In this document: positions 36,495-45,582 of the stretch, one piece after another
Numbering within the stretch: the stretch's first letter is position 1
Layout: each line of letters begins with the position of its first letter
From: an uncultured Pseudanabaenaceae cyanobacterium
GTDB taxonomy: Bacteria; Cyanobacteriota; Cyanobacteriia; Pseudanabaenales; Pseudanabaenaceae
DNA: 64,000 bases
NCBI GenBank assembly: GCA_937927915.1
Contig: CALGKB010000011.1
Location: 1-64,000, forward strand
Direction of reading: 5' to 3'
Notes under the pieces: model-generated
Databases searched by the model: none
Seen by the model: the letters and a program-made list of their open reading frames with translations, nothing else
What the model was told of the DNA's origin: nothing
Position numbers and translations under genes: made by a program

Positions 36495-37919
36495 TTATTC
36501 TGCTGCCCATCCCAGTCGTCGTTTTAGGGCAATCCATTTCATCCGCAGTTGCCAAAACTTACTAGATTCCATCGCCCTTATGGTGTTTTCTGCCTGCTCT
36601 AGGGCGGTGTTTTTTTCTATTAGTGCTGCTAGTGTCTCCTGTAATTGTCTGGCTTTCTCATCCCGATCGTTTGTTATCTCTGTGTTTTCTGTCTGTAATC
36701 TTGCTACTGTTGTCTGCAGGTGGGCAATCTCTGCCTGTTGTGCTGCTACTAAGCTGTTGCTCTCTGCCAGTTGGGTTTGGGTTTGTTTGAGATTGCGATC
36801 GATGTCTTGCAACTGTTGTGCCAGGTCTTGTACTTGGGCAACGGTGGTTTGGTAGAGATGATGTACTTTCTCTAATTCTGTACGCAGGTCTTGTATTTTT
36901 GCTTCTGCCTGGGTGAGTGCCTGAAAGGTCTGTTGTGCTGCGATCAGTTGGGTATGGGCGGCTGTCAATTCTCTACCGAGGGCTTCTACCTGTGCTCCCA
37001 GTTGTTCGTTCCTATACCCTAGTTGGGCTACCTGGTGGTTGAGGTGTTGATTGTCCTGCCGCAATTGATAGAGTTCTGCTGTAAATTTGCTAATTTGTTC
37101 GTTACATTTGTCGGCGACAGTTTTCTTAATTTGGGGGGAGAGAAACTCATAGTCGCGGTGACTGAGGAGTTTGAAAAATAAACGCCAACTGTCTAACCAG
37201 GCGGTGGCTGTATTGCTATTAGTCTGACTAAATTGTTGCCGATGTATACGAAACTCTGCTAAGACCCGATCGCTAAACCCAATCTGATAGTGTCCCATGA
37301 TCCGCCACCACATATCTAAGTCTATCAGTTGCTGAAATTGGGGGTCAAAGTTACCTAGACGATCGAATACTGCCTTGAGGATGAGGGTGTTAGTTGGTTC
37401 GCCAATTTTATTCAATGGTTCCTCTAGTAGTTGCGGGTCTTGTAGGAGATGGTGACCATAATTAACAGTCTCCAACTTTGTCCATTTACTAGCTACATCG
37501 GCGTAAATATCTGCAATTTTAGTCTCATCACTAAACAGTAATTGTCTGCGGCAAAATACCATGCCCAACCTGCGATGGGGATTGTGTTCAAATAGGTTTA
37601 CTAGTTCCTCTACACACTCTGGATGTAACCGATCGTCCTGCAATAAAAACTTAATATATTTCCCCGCTGCCTGCTCAATACAATAGTTCCAATTCTTGCC
37701 TAGCCCTAAACGATCGTGCTGGAAAATGCGATAGGGAATTTCACTCTGACTCAAAATTTCCGTGGCAATGGCTAAAGTGCGATCGGTGGAGGCATCATCA
37801 CTAACAATAATTTCCAGGGGGCGATAGGTTTGGGCAAGAGCAGAGTGAAGGGCTTCCCCCAGAAAAGCAGCGCCGTTATAGGTGGGAATACAAATGCTGA
37901 CGAGGGGGGGCATAGTCAT
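36495..37919 (-). CDS. GT2 glycosyltransferase with long coiled coil
   Basis: Residues 1 to about 260 form a family 2 glycosyltransferase of GT-A fold (VSICIPTYNGAAFLGEALHSAL, IIVSDDASTDRT, LQDDRLHPEC, DLDMWWRI). Residues ~275-450 are one long coiled coil rich in Gln, Leu and Glu (heptads such as QVAQLGYRNEQLGAQVEALG), followed by a short basic end. Such fusions are used in cell-surface polysaccharide synthesis, where the coil may organise or measure. The ATG overlaps the stop of the HEAT gene, which belongs to a run starting at pyrH. Confidence 0.88.
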   Translation of the reverse strand: MTMPPLVSICIPTYNGAAFLGEALHSALAQTYRPLEIIVSDDASTDRTLAIATEILSQSEIPYRIFQHDRLGLGKNWNYCIEQAAGKYIKFLLQDDRLHPECVEELVNLFEHNPHRRLGMVFCRRQLLFSDETKIADIYADVASKWTKLETVNYGHHLLQDPQLLEEPLNKIGEPTNTLILKAVFDRLGNFDPQFQQLIDLDMWWRIMGHYQIGFSDRVLAEFRIHRQQFSQTNSNTATAWLDSWRLFFKLLSHRDYEFLSPQIKKTVADKCNEQISKFTAELYQLRQDNQHLNHQVAQLGYRNEQLGAQVEALGRELTAAHTQLIAAQQTFQALTQAEAKIQDLRTELEKVHHLYQTTVAQVQDLAQQLQDIDRNLKQTQTQLAESNSLVAAQQAEIAHLQTTVARLQTENTEITNDRDEKARQLQETLAALIEKNTALEQAENTIRAMESSKFWQLRMKWIALKRRLGWAAE

Positions 37920-38488
37920 TGAAAATACTTGAGGGCTTCCTGGACACGGGCGCGGAGGCGGGGAGAGGGGTCGTCTTGATATTGGTGCAGTAAATGGAGG
38001 GCTTCTTCCCGTTTGTGACTCTTGGCTAGGGGGGCTAAACTGCCGATCGCTGTCTCCCGCAAAATAGGGTCATCACGGTTGATGATTACCTGACAAGCTT
38101 CGTATAGTTCATCCCAGGCTTCTAGTTCAATCAGGGCGGCTAAAATGGAGGCACTCACTAACCAGTGGTCGTCGGTATGCACTGCCAATAAAAGATGGGA
38201 AGCGCTGGCTTTGCCAAACAGAGAGAGAGAGTTGGCTGCTTCTGCCCGCACGTTGGGGGTGTTATCTAATTTCATTAGTTGGAGGAGGGTGGCAAAGGAT
38301 TCGGGAGTTTGATGTTTGCCCAATTCCCGCGCCACAAAAGAGCGGACCAAAAATTCAGGGTCATTCACTTGCCGCAGCAACAAAGGGAGTGCTATCTCCG
38401 TCGGGCTGTTACCCAACGCCTGCACCGCTTTCAGCCGATACTGAAAATCCTCCTGCCTTAAATTGGCTTCAATCTCTGCTAGTTCCAT
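37916..38488 (-). CDS. HEAT-repeat protein
   Basis: The 190-residue protein consists of HEAT-like repeats (FQYRLKAVQALGNSP, FLVRSFVARELGKH, PNVRAEAANSLSLFG, LRETAIGSLAPLA) and has no enzyme motif. The listed ORF starts inside accC; the ATG at 38488, preceded by a G-rich Shine-Dalgarno, is chosen because the repeat domain begins right after it. The next gene (GT2) overlaps by four bases. Repeats of this sort in cyanobacteria often bind phycobilisome parts, but nothing here shows the partner. Confidence 0.8.
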   Translation of the reverse strand: MELAEIEANLRQEDFQYRLKAVQALGNSPTEIALPLLLRQVNDPEFLVRSFVARELGKHQTPESFATLLQLMKLDNTPNVRAEAANSLSLFGKASASHLLLAVHTDDHWLVSASILAALIELEAWDELYEACQVIINRDDPILRETAIGSLAPLAKSHKREEALHLLHQYQDDPSPRLRARVQEALKYFQ

Positions 38489-38522
38489 CTCTTTCTCTCC
38501 CCCCCTCTTCTCTTTCATCATA

Positions 38523-39887
38523 CTACAAACTAAACTCTGGGTTTCTTGCCATAAATTCGGTGACAAAATTGGTGAAAACTCTGCCACTCTGAAATTTCTC
38601 ATCCGCTAAAATGGCACGGTGAAAACCGATCGTGGTGGGTACGCCGGTGATGACACATTCGGAGAGAGCGCGTTTCATACGGACAATGGCAGCATGGCGG
38701 TCTGGTCCCCAAACTATCAGTTTGCCTAGCAGAGAGTCGTAATAGGGGGGAATTTCATAGTCGGTGTAGATGTGGGAATCCATGCGCACTCCTGGTCCCC
38801 CGGGGGGTAAATAACCGCGAATGATACCGGGGCTGGGGCGAAAGTTATGACGTGGGTCTTCTGCGTTGAGGCGACATTCAATGGCGTGTCCCCTGAGCAC
38901 CACATCCTTCTGGGTAAGGCGCAGGCGCTCCCCCAAGGCAACGCGAATCTGTTCTGCCACGAGGTCAATGCCGGTGATCATCTCCGTTACGGGGTGCTCC
39001 ACCTGAATGCGGGTGTTCATTTCCATAAAGTAGTACTTCTGGTCTTTGTCCAGTAAAAATTCGATCGTGCCCACTCCCACGTAGTTGATGCTCTTAGCCG
39101 CCTTGATGGCATCGTTGCCCATTTTGATTCTAAGATTTTGGCTAAGGGCAGGACTGGGGGCTTCTTCCAGGAGTTTTTGATGGCGGCGCTGTACGGAGCA
39201 ATCCCGTTCCCCTAGGTGAATGACGTTGCCGTAGGCATCTGCCAGGATTTGAAATTCAATGTGACGGGGTTCTTCTATGAGTTTCTCAATGTACACTCCC
39301 CCGTTGCCAAAGGCGGCTTCTGCTTCTCCCTGGGCAGCTTTTAAGAGAGTTCCCAGTTCCTCTGGTGTCCGCACAATGCGCATTCCTCTCCCTCCTCCCC
39401 CAGCGGTGGCTTTGAGGATGACAGGGTAACCAATGCGATCGGCAATTTTGCGGGCTTGCTCTTCACTCTCCACTAAGCCATCACTGCCAGGAATTGTGGG
39501 GATGCCTGCCCGTTGCATGGTCTTTTTAGCGGTGGATTTGTCTCCCATAGCAGCAATGGCGGCGGGGGATGGTCCAATAAACAGTAATTTGTGGTCGGCA
39601 CAGATTTCGGCAAAGCGGGCGTTCTCCGACAGAAACCCATAGCCGGGATGGATGGCAGTGGCTCCCCTGGTTAAAGCGGCGGCAATGATGTTGGGGATAT
39701 TCAAATAACTTTTGGAACTGGGGGCTTCCCCAATACAGACTGCCTCCGTTGCCAACTGTACTGGCAGGGAGTTCCGATCGGCTTGGGAGTACACTACTAC
39801 CGTCGGAATACCCAATTCTTCACAGGTACGCAGAATACGCAGGGCAATTTCCCCGCGATTGGCTATCAGGATTTTTGGTGTCGTCAA
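38523..39887 (-). CDS. accC: Biotin carboxylase subunit of acetyl-CoA carboxylase
   Basis: AccC carboxylates the biotin on AccB with ATP and bicarbonate in the first step of fatty acid synthesis. The 454-residue protein has [16 protein letters not shown] at the N-terminus, the ATP-grasp glycine loop [37 protein letters not shown] and [14 protein letters not shown]. Length is normal. accB is not adjacent. It overlaps the VOC gene by four bases (ATGA) within the leftward run pyrH-GT4-VOC-accC-HEAT-GT2. Confidence 0.98.
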   Translation of the reverse strand: MTTPKILIANRGEIALRILRTCEELGIPTVVVYSQADRNSLPVQLATEAVCIGEAPSSKSYLNIPNIIAAALTRGATAIHPGYGFLSENARFAEICADHKLLFIGPSPAAIAAMGDKSTAKKTMQRAGIPTIPGSDGLVESEEQARKIADRIGYPVILKATAGGGGRGMRIVRTPEELGTLLKAAQGEAEAAFGNGGVYIEKLIEEPRHIEFQILADAYGNVIHLGERDCSVQRRHQKLLEEAPSPALSQNLRIKMGNDAIKAAKSINYVGVGTIEFLLDKDQKYYFMEMNTRIQVEHPVTEMITGIDLVAEQIRVALGERLRLTQKDVVLRGHAIECRLNAEDPRHNFRPSPGIIRGYLPPGGPGVRMDSHIYTDYEIPPYYDSLLGKLIVWGPDRHAAIVRMKRALSECVITGVPTTIGFHRAILADEKFQSGRVFTNFVTEFMARNPEFSL

Positions 39888-40252
39888 GGCTCGTAGAGAA
39901 ATTCGATCGTGTTGTTGTCTAAGTCTCTACTATAAAACGAAGCGGTGCCGTCGCGATGCCCGTGAATTTCGCCCACAAATACCCCCGCTGCCTTTAGGCG
40001 TTGGTGGTGTGCCTCCAGTTCCGATCGGTCTTTGAACACAAAGCCAAAGTGGGGTCCCGCCCCGCGATAGTCAGGTCCTAGGAGGGCTAAACCATCCTCC
40101 CCTGCCTTGAGGTATGCCCAGTCCTGGTCTTGCCACACTAGCTCCATCCCCAGGAGTTTGTAGAATTCGATCGCCTTGGGAATGTCCTGGACACAGATGG
40201 CGGTGTGACCCATGCGGTTTAATTTCATGGCTGCTTGGTTTCTCTGACCCAT
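39884..40252 (-). CDS. VOC/glyoxalase-fold protein
   Basis: The 122-residue protein has the vicinal-oxygen-chelate fold: [25 protein letters not shown] opens the first beta-alpha-beta module and [21 protein letters not shown] closes the second, with a metal-ligand type His and Glu at the expected places. It could be a lactoylglutathione lyase, a fosfomycin-type enzyme or another VOC member; the sequence does not decide. ATG 40252 (eight bases after the GT4 stop codon) or ATG 40228 may be the start. Confidence 0.82.
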   Translation of the reverse strand: MGQRNQAAMKLNRMGHTAICVQDIPKAIEFYKLLGMELVWQDQDWAYLKAGEDGLALLGPDYRGAGPHFGFVFKDRSELEAHHQRLKAAGVFVGEIHGHRDGTASFYSRDLDNNTIEFLYEP

Positions 40253-40261
40253 GTTTCTATC

Positions 40262-41326
40262 TTACAGATAACGGCGCAGGACTTCTAGGGTGGCTGTCCC
40301 CGTTTTCTGCCAGCTAAAGTTTTGCACCCGCTCTAACCCCAACTGGCGCAGGTGGCTACGCAAACTCTCCGATCGGGTCAGCTCTTTCATCTTGTCGGCA
40401 ATGTCGTCGATGTTGTAGGGGTCAACGAGGATTGCCGCATCACCAGCGGTCTCCGGCAGGGCAGAGAGGTTGGAAGTAATTACAGGGGTACCGCAAGCCA
40501 TGGCTTCTAAGACCGGCAAACCAAAACCCTCCCACAGACTGGGCAAGACTAGGGCGATCGCTTGATTCAAGAGGAGGCATAAATTTTCCCGCTCAATATA
40601 GCCAACGAATTTTACCCGTCCCCCCAGGTCTAATGCCGCCACTAAGCGCTCTAGGGCAGGGGTATACCGGCGGTCATAGCTACCGCTAATCCACAGCTCA
40701 TAGTCTCCCTTCACCTGCCGAAATGCCTGAATCAAACGGGGTAAATTTTTATGGCGATCGTGTCTGCCAATGTAGAGGAAATAGTTAGCGGCGGGTAAAT
40801 GTAAACAGTAAAAACGATCGGGGTCAAAGGCAAGGGGGATAACAGTAAGACGATCGGGTTTAATGTGAAAAAACTCCTGCACTTCCTGGGCGGTACTGTG
40901 GGAATTACAGAGGATATGGGTAGCCTGGTGCAGAATTTGGGGCACGACAAAGCGGAAATAGTTACTTAGGCGGGAAGACCAGGTGCCAAAGCGCAGGGGA
41001 ATGAGGTCATGCACAGTGACGATGTAGCGGCAGTTTTGCCAAAGAGGGGCTTCTGGAATGGGGCTAAACAGCAGCTGACTCTGGAGTTGGCGGTAGAGGC
41101 GGGGTAATTGCCATTGGGTCCACCACAGGCGGCGGGCATGTCCCCTCCATCCCTCTTGGGCAGTCATACGGGCAGGGGTGGGCAGTAACTGGGGAGCAGG
41201 GACAGGGAAAGGGGCAGCTACATAAGCCTCTAGGGTGTTCAGATAGGGCAAGAGGTTGAGAGCATAGGTAGCCAGTCCTGTGGGCTGCGGGTGCAGGAAG
41301 GCAAAGTTAACTAGTAGACCAGGCAT
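40262..41326 (-). CDS. GT4-family glycosyltransferase
   Basis: The 354-residue enzyme shows a GT-B fold typical of family 4: N-terminal domain with PTGLATYALNLLP, then the C-terminal nucleotide-sugar domain with FLYIGRHDRHKNLPRLIQAF, KFVGYIERENL and the E-x7-E type motif SLWEGFGLPVLEAMACGTPVI. It probably builds a surface polysaccharide; donor and acceptor are unknown. I chose ATG 41326, which overlaps the pyrH stop (TAATG), over the listed TTG at 41344. Confidence 0.9.
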   Translation of the reverse strand: MPGLLVNFAFLHPQPTGLATYALNLLPYLNTLEAYVAAPFPVPAPQLLPTPARMTAQEGWRGHARRLWWTQWQLPRLYRQLQSQLLFSPIPEAPLWQNCRYIVTVHDLIPLRFGTWSSRLSNYFRFVVPQILHQATHILCNSHSTAQEVQEFFHIKPDRLTVIPLAFDPDRFYCLHLPAANYFLYIGRHDRHKNLPRLIQAFRQVKGDYELWISGSYDRRYTPALERLVAALDLGGRVKFVGYIERENLCLLLNQAIALVLPSLWEGFGLPVLEAMACGTPVITSNLSALPETAGDAAILVDPYNIDDIADKMKELTRSESLRSHLRQLGLERVQNFSWQKTGTATLEVLRRYL

Positions 41327-42063
41327 TAACCGCGCAACATACAAAAATTGCCAACATAAGTCCCTACGGGTTCCCCCATCACTGCCCGCTTGATATTTCC
41401 TTTTTCTAACAGGTTGAAGACCACGATCGGTATATTGTTTTCTCGGCAGAGGGTAAAGGCGGTGGAATCCATCACTTTTAAGCCCTTGGCAATGACGGCA
41501 TCGTAGCTGATGTGATCAAAGCGGTGGGCATGGGGATTGTGGCGGGGGTCACTGTCATACACACCGTCCACGTTGGTGGCTTTGAAGATGATTTCCGCAT
41601 TGATTTCCGCTCCCCGCAGGGCAGCAGTGGTATCGGTGGTAAAAAAGGGATTGCCAGAGCCAGCCCCAAAGATGACTACCCGTTTATTTTCTAAATGGCG
41701 AATGGCACGGCGGCGGATATAGGGTTCTGCCACTTCCTGCATCTGAATTGCTGTGAGGACTCTCGTGGCAACGGGCTTTTCTAAGCGTTCTAGGGCATCC
41801 TGCAGCGTGAGGGCGTTCATTACTGTAGCAATCATGCCGATATAGTCCGCTGTCGCTCTGTCCATCCCCTGGGCAGCCCCCTGAATGCCGCGAAAGATAT
41901 TGCCTCCCCCCACCACGATCGCTACTTCTACCCCGTCCCTGGCGATTTCTGCTACTTCCTCGGCAATAGTTTGTACTACCTCTGCATCAATGCCATATCC
42001 ACGATTTCCCATCAAAGCCTCGCCGCTCAGTTTAAGCAAGATGCGTGAATATTTGTATGCCAT
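41326..42063 (-). CDS. pyrH: UMP kinase
   Basis: PyrH phosphorylates UMP to UDP in pyrimidine nucleotide synthesis and belongs to the amino acid kinase fold. The 245-residue protein has [36 protein letters not shown]-like segment and [14 protein letters not shown]. It is normal in length. In many bacteria frr follows pyrH; here a glycosyltransferase overlaps its stop codon and begins a coupled gene run. A small promoter gap separates it from pipY on the other strand. Confidence 0.97.
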   Translation of the reverse strand: MAYKYSRILLKLSGEALMGNRGYGIDAEVVQTIAEEVAEIARDGVEVAIVVGGGNIFRGIQGAAQGMDRATADYIGMIATVMNALTLQDALERLEKPVATRVLTAIQMQEVAEPYIRRRAIRHLENKRVVIFGAGSGNPFFTTDTTAALRGAEINAEIIFKATNVDGVYDSDPRHNPHAHRFDHISYDAVIAKGLKVMDSTAFTLCRENNIPIVVFNLLEKGNIKRAVMGEPVGTYVGNFCMLRG

Positions 42064-42127
42064 GTTTTTTTGCTATTTGTTCCCCTACCATTACATCAGA
42101 TGGCGTTAATTTCGGCTAGGTGTTTCT

Positions 42128-42763
42128 ATGCGGGAAGTCCTGGAATCTATCCCCCCCCACGTCACCTTGGTAGCAGTGACCAAATTTGCCTCCCTGACAG
42201 CGATGCACCAAGCCTATGCCGCTGGCATCAGACATTTTGGCGAAAACCGCCTGCAGTCCGCCCAAGAGAAGTACCCCCACTTCCAAGCTTACCCCGACCT
42301 AACCTGGCACCTAATTGGACATTTGCAACGGAACAAAGTAAAAAAGGCTCTGCAGTTGTTTGACTGGATTCACTCCCTCGATCGTCTGGAGCTGGCGGTG
42401 GAAATCGATCGCTTAATTCCTGTGGTGGGCAAATCCCCCCAACTACTGCTACAGGTAAAACTTGCCCCTGATCCCGCTAAATTTGGTTGGGAGCCTGACC
42501 AACTGCTAGCTACTGTGCCCCAACTTCTGCAACTGCCCCATCTGCAGATTGTGGGACTGATGACCATCCTGCCCCAGGGTGTGGTGGGAGAAGCTGCCTA
42601 CGAGATTTTTCAACGCATTCACCCCCTCAAAGCGCAACTGGAAGCCCAGGGGTTACACCTCCCCCACCTCTCTATGGGTATGTCGGCAGATTACCAGGAA
42701 GCTATCCGTGCAGGAGCCACGATCGTGCGTATCGGCAGCAAGTTATTCAATGCAAAAACATAA
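42128..42763 (+). CDS. pipY: PLP homeostasis protein, YggS/PipY family
   Basis: The 211-residue protein is a single-domain PLP-binding barrel of the YggS/PROSC family, which keeps pyridoxal phosphate and amino-acid pools in balance. The PLP lysine lies in VTLVAVTKFAS; other family segments are HFGENRLQ, WHLIGHLQRNKVKKAL, LSMGMSADYQEAI and VRIGSKLF. In many cyanobacteria the gene follows pipX (NtcA co-activator); no pipX is seen here. The 3' end overlaps the PilZ gene by 17 bases. Confidence 0.93.
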   Translation: MREVLESIPPHVTLVAVTKFASLTAMHQAYAAGIRHFGENRLQSAQEKYPHFQAYPDLTWHLIGHLQRNKVKKALQLFDWIHSLDRLELAVEIDRLIPVVGKSPQLLLQVKLAPDPAKFGWEPDQLLATVPQLLQLPHLQIVGLMTILPQGVVGEAAYEIFQRIHPLKAQLEAQGLHLPHLSMGMSADYQEAIRAGATIVRIGSKLFNAKT

Positions 42764-43058
42764 ACCCACAGCGGTAAATATCCTTGTCGATTTCCTTTTT
42801 CCACACTAACTCTGCCATCAGGGGCAGCATATCCCCCACCTTGATCCGACAGCGTTGCCCTTCTGCAATCTGCATCTCCTTGGGCAGGCGAAATACCAGG
42901 CTACAGCCACCCTTGGGAGCCACATCTACCACGATCGCGGCTAGCTCTTCTGTAAATTTGTCCTTCTTTTGACTGAAGTCTAGAAATGCCACATCCCTAG
43001 GGTCTGGGGGAAAGCGCAGATAGCGACGGGCTTCGTTGTGGGGAATCGTCATAACCAT
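42747..43058 (-). CDS. PilZ-like domain protein
   Basis: The ~103-residue protein resembles a PilZ domain: an N-terminal RRYLRF stretch in place of RxxxR, a strand with DVAPKGGC in place of (D/N)xSxxG, and a closing strand YRCGFMFL. PilZ domains often bind cyclic-di-GMP; the motif is degenerate here, so binding is uncertain. I start at ATG 43058 rather than TTG 43112. It lies downstream of speA and the LapA-like gene on the same strand. Confidence 0.65.
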   Translation of the reverse strand: MVMTIPHNEARRYLRFPPDPRDVAFLDFSQKKDKFTEELAAIVVDVAPKGGCSLVFRLPKEMQIAEGQRCRIKVGDMLPLMAELVWKKEIDKDIYRCGFMFLH

Positions 43059-43133
43059 AGTACAGCTTGCTTGCCTTACTCCCAATTTTAGCAGAGGGGT
43101 AGCTAATCTCAATCCCTAGGGAGTTGCATTTTG

Positions 43134-43469
43134 TTAACGATCGATATACTCCACTTCAATCACATCATCTTCATCATCCTCTGTATAGTAGTAGTCATCT
43201 TCTTCCTCTTCCTCCTCGGCTGTTGTTGTATCTTTTTTATCTTCCTGTGCTTGTATAGGTTTGGTCAGCCACCTCTCTAACTGTTGCCAGAGAAAGGCAG
43301 AAAGACCACCACTGAGGAAGGCAAACAGCATCGCCACACTCAAGGGCAAAGGTAGGGAAGTCAAGCCCAAAAAAGTCACCCGTACAAAAGTGCCCAAGTT
43401 CTGCACGAGGATAATCATAATCACAAACAGCAAAATAAAGACAACAATTATACGGGGACTAAGAGTCAT
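43134..43469 (-). CDS. LapA-domain membrane protein with acidic tail
   Basis: The 111-residue protein has two membrane helices (about residues 5-24 and 40-62), with a sequence between them (VQNLGTFVRVTFLGLTSLPLPLSVAMLFAFLSGG) that fits the LapA/DUF1049 family linked to envelope assembly. The last 40 residues are nearly all acidic or Tyr (EEEEEEDDYYYTEDDEDD), presumably cytosolic. The gene begins two bases after speA ends, so it is co-transcribed with it. The role of the acidic tail is unknown. Confidence 0.78.
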   Translation of the reverse strand: MTLSPRIIVVFILLFVIMIILVQNLGTFVRVTFLGLTSLPLPLSVAMLFAFLSGGLSAFLWQQLERWLTKPIQAQEDKKDTTTAEEEEEEDDYYYTEDDEDDVIEVEYIDR

Positions 43470-43471
43470 AG

Positions 43472-45382
43472 TTAACTTAGGTAGGTATAGCTATTCAAAC
43501 TAGTCTCATAGTTTTGCAACAGGAGACGGGCTTCTGTCAGACTGATCTGTTTTTGTTGCAGGGCTTTTTCCGTCTGGCGGCGCATACATTCTAACAAACT
43601 CTCCCGATCGTACTGCACATACTGCAAAACTTCGGTCATGCTATCACCTTTGATGACATGTTCCACTTGGTAACCGCCAGGCGTGAGGTGAATATGTACA
43701 GCATCTGTATCGCCAAACAAGTTGTGTAAATCCCCCAAAATTTCCTGGTAGGCACCCGCTAGAAAGATACCCAAATAGTAGTGTTCCCCTGGCACAAAGG
43801 GATGCAATTCTAGCACCGACTTCACATCCCGCAGGTCAATAAACTTGTCAATTTTGCCGTCACTGTCACAGGTCAAATCCGCCAACGTCCCACGCCAGGT
43901 GGGTTCCTCATTCAAGCGATGAATGGGCATGATGGGAAAGAGTTGGTCGATCGCCCAGCTGTCCGGCACCGATTGAAAGACAGAGAAATTACAGTAGTAA
44001 ATCTTTGCCATGAACTTTTCTAAATCTTCCAGGTCGTCCGGCACATATTCCAACCCCCGCATGATCCCCAAGATGCGTTCACAGCACTCATAGTAAATGC
44101 GCTCTACCCTAGCTCTGTCCTTCAAAGAGATATAGCCAAAGGAAAACAAACTAGTCGCCTCTTCTTTGAACTGTGTGGCATCGTGGTAAGCCTCCTGGTA
44201 ATTCTGCTCCGAGATGTTCTGCAGTGTCTCGTAGATGTTTTTTAACACCAGGGGGTCATCCTCGGTGGGGGGCACGATCGGTTGCGTCGGTGTGCCGCTT
44301 ACACTCACCACATCCATAATCAAGACGGACTGATGGGCAGCAATAGCTCTGCCACTTTCACTGACGATCGTGGGGACAGGGATATTGTGTTTGGCACAGG
44401 CTTCTTTAATAGCAGCGACGACATCGTAGGCATAGTTTTGCATTGTGTAATTTTGGGAAGCATAGAAATTGGTTTGGGAGCCGTCGTAGTCCACCCCTAG
44501 CCCCCCCCCCACATCCATATACTGCATATTTGCCCCCAGGAGTGCCAACTGCACATAGATTTGGGAAGCTTCCCGCAGAGCATCCTTAATCACAGAAATA
44601 GAACTGATTTGGGAACCGATATGAAAATGCAGCAACTGCAACGTATCCAGCAGCCCCGCATCCTGCAAACGATCGACTACTTCCAAAATTTCATAGATGC
44701 TCAGACCAAATTTAGCGCGGTCTCCCGCCGATTCCCCCCAGCGTCCTGTGCCCTTGGTACTGAGTTTTGCCCGCACTCCCAGAATGGGTTTGATGCCCAG
44801 TTTGATCGTTGCCCGCAGGACTAAGTCCAGTTCCTCCAACTGTTCCAGGACAATAATGGGGGTCTGACCCAGCCTTTGGGAGAGCAATGCCGTTTCAATG
44901 TAAGCCGCATCCTTGTAGCCATTGCAAATCAATAGCGCCCCTGGGGTCTGCAACAATGCCAAGGCAATCAACAGCTCCGGTTTCGACCCTGCCTCCAAAC
45001 CAAACTGATAGGGCTTCCCAAAGCGCACCAGCTCTTCTACCAACTGTCTCTGTTGGTTGACCTTGACGGGATAGACGCCCCGATACACCCCGTTGTAGTT
45101 GTAGCGAGCAATAGCGCGGGCAAAGCAGGCATTCAAGCGTTCAATCCGATCGGCTAAAATATCGGAAAATCTCACCAGGAGGGGCAACCGCAGATTGCGC
45201 TGGCGCAAGTCCTCTACTAATTCATATAGGTCGATACAACCCCCCCGTTCCCCCGCCGGAGTCACCGTCACATGACCCGCCTCATTGATACTAAAGTAGG
45301 GTTCGCCCCAGCCCTTGATGCGATACAAGTCTTCACTGTCTTGAATTGTCCACTGTTTTTTTGCCAGGGCATACTGTACCAT
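43472..45382 (-). CDS. speA: Arginine decarboxylase (biosynthetic)
   Basis: SpeA turns arginine into agmatine, the first step of polyamine synthesis. The 636-residue PLP enzyme has the Lys in YPVKVNQQRQLVEE, HFHIGSQI, the phosphate loop GGGLGVDYDGS and SESGRAIAAH. Codons of the GGG triplet form a run of ten C on the plus strand (44501-44510). I chose ATG 45382, preceded by AGGAG at good spacing, over the listed GTG 45391. Together with the arginine dihydrolase at 20970, two arginine-degrading routes are encoded in this window. Confidence 0.96.
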   Translation of the reverse strand: MVQYALAKKQWTIQDSEDLYRIKGWGEPYFSINEAGHVTVTPAGERGGCIDLYELVEDLRQRNLRLPLLVRFSDILADRIERLNACFARAIARYNYNGVYRGVYPVKVNQQRQLVEELVRFGKPYQFGLEAGSKPELLIALALLQTPGALLICNGYKDAAYIETALLSQRLGQTPIIVLEQLEELDLVLRATIKLGIKPILGVRAKLSTKGTGRWGESAGDRAKFGLSIYEILEVVDRLQDAGLLDTLQLLHFHIGSQISSISVIKDALREASQIYVQLALLGANMQYMDVGGGLGVDYDGSQTNFYASQNYTMQNYAYDVVAAIKEACAKHNIPVPTIVSESGRAIAAHQSVLIMDVVSVSGTPTQPIVPPTEDDPLVLKNIYETLQNISEQNYQEAYHDATQFKEEATSLFSFGYISLKDRARVERIYYECCERILGIMRGLEYVPDDLEDLEKFMAKIYYCNFSVFQSVPDSWAIDQLFPIMPIHRLNEEPTWRGTLADLTCDSDGKIDKFIDLRDVKSVLELHPFVPGEHYYLGIFLAGAYQEILGDLHNLFGDTDAVHIHLTPGGYQVEHVIKGDSMTEVLQYVQYDRESLLECMRRQTEKALQQKQISLTEARLLLQNYETSLNSYTYLS

Positions 45383-45582
45383 TGCGCTCACTCCTTCGCG
45401 ACGATGACAAGCAAATTATACTAGCTCCCCTGTCTCCGTTTTGCCATATCTCTGGGGAAAGACTCTAGTGATGCGATCGCCATCACACAGCTGCTGGGAA
45501 ATTTACTTTGTCCCCAGTGCTAATAATGCGCAAATATTTCTCCCCTAATTTCTCTATGTGGTAGTATTAGGCAGACGATCGC

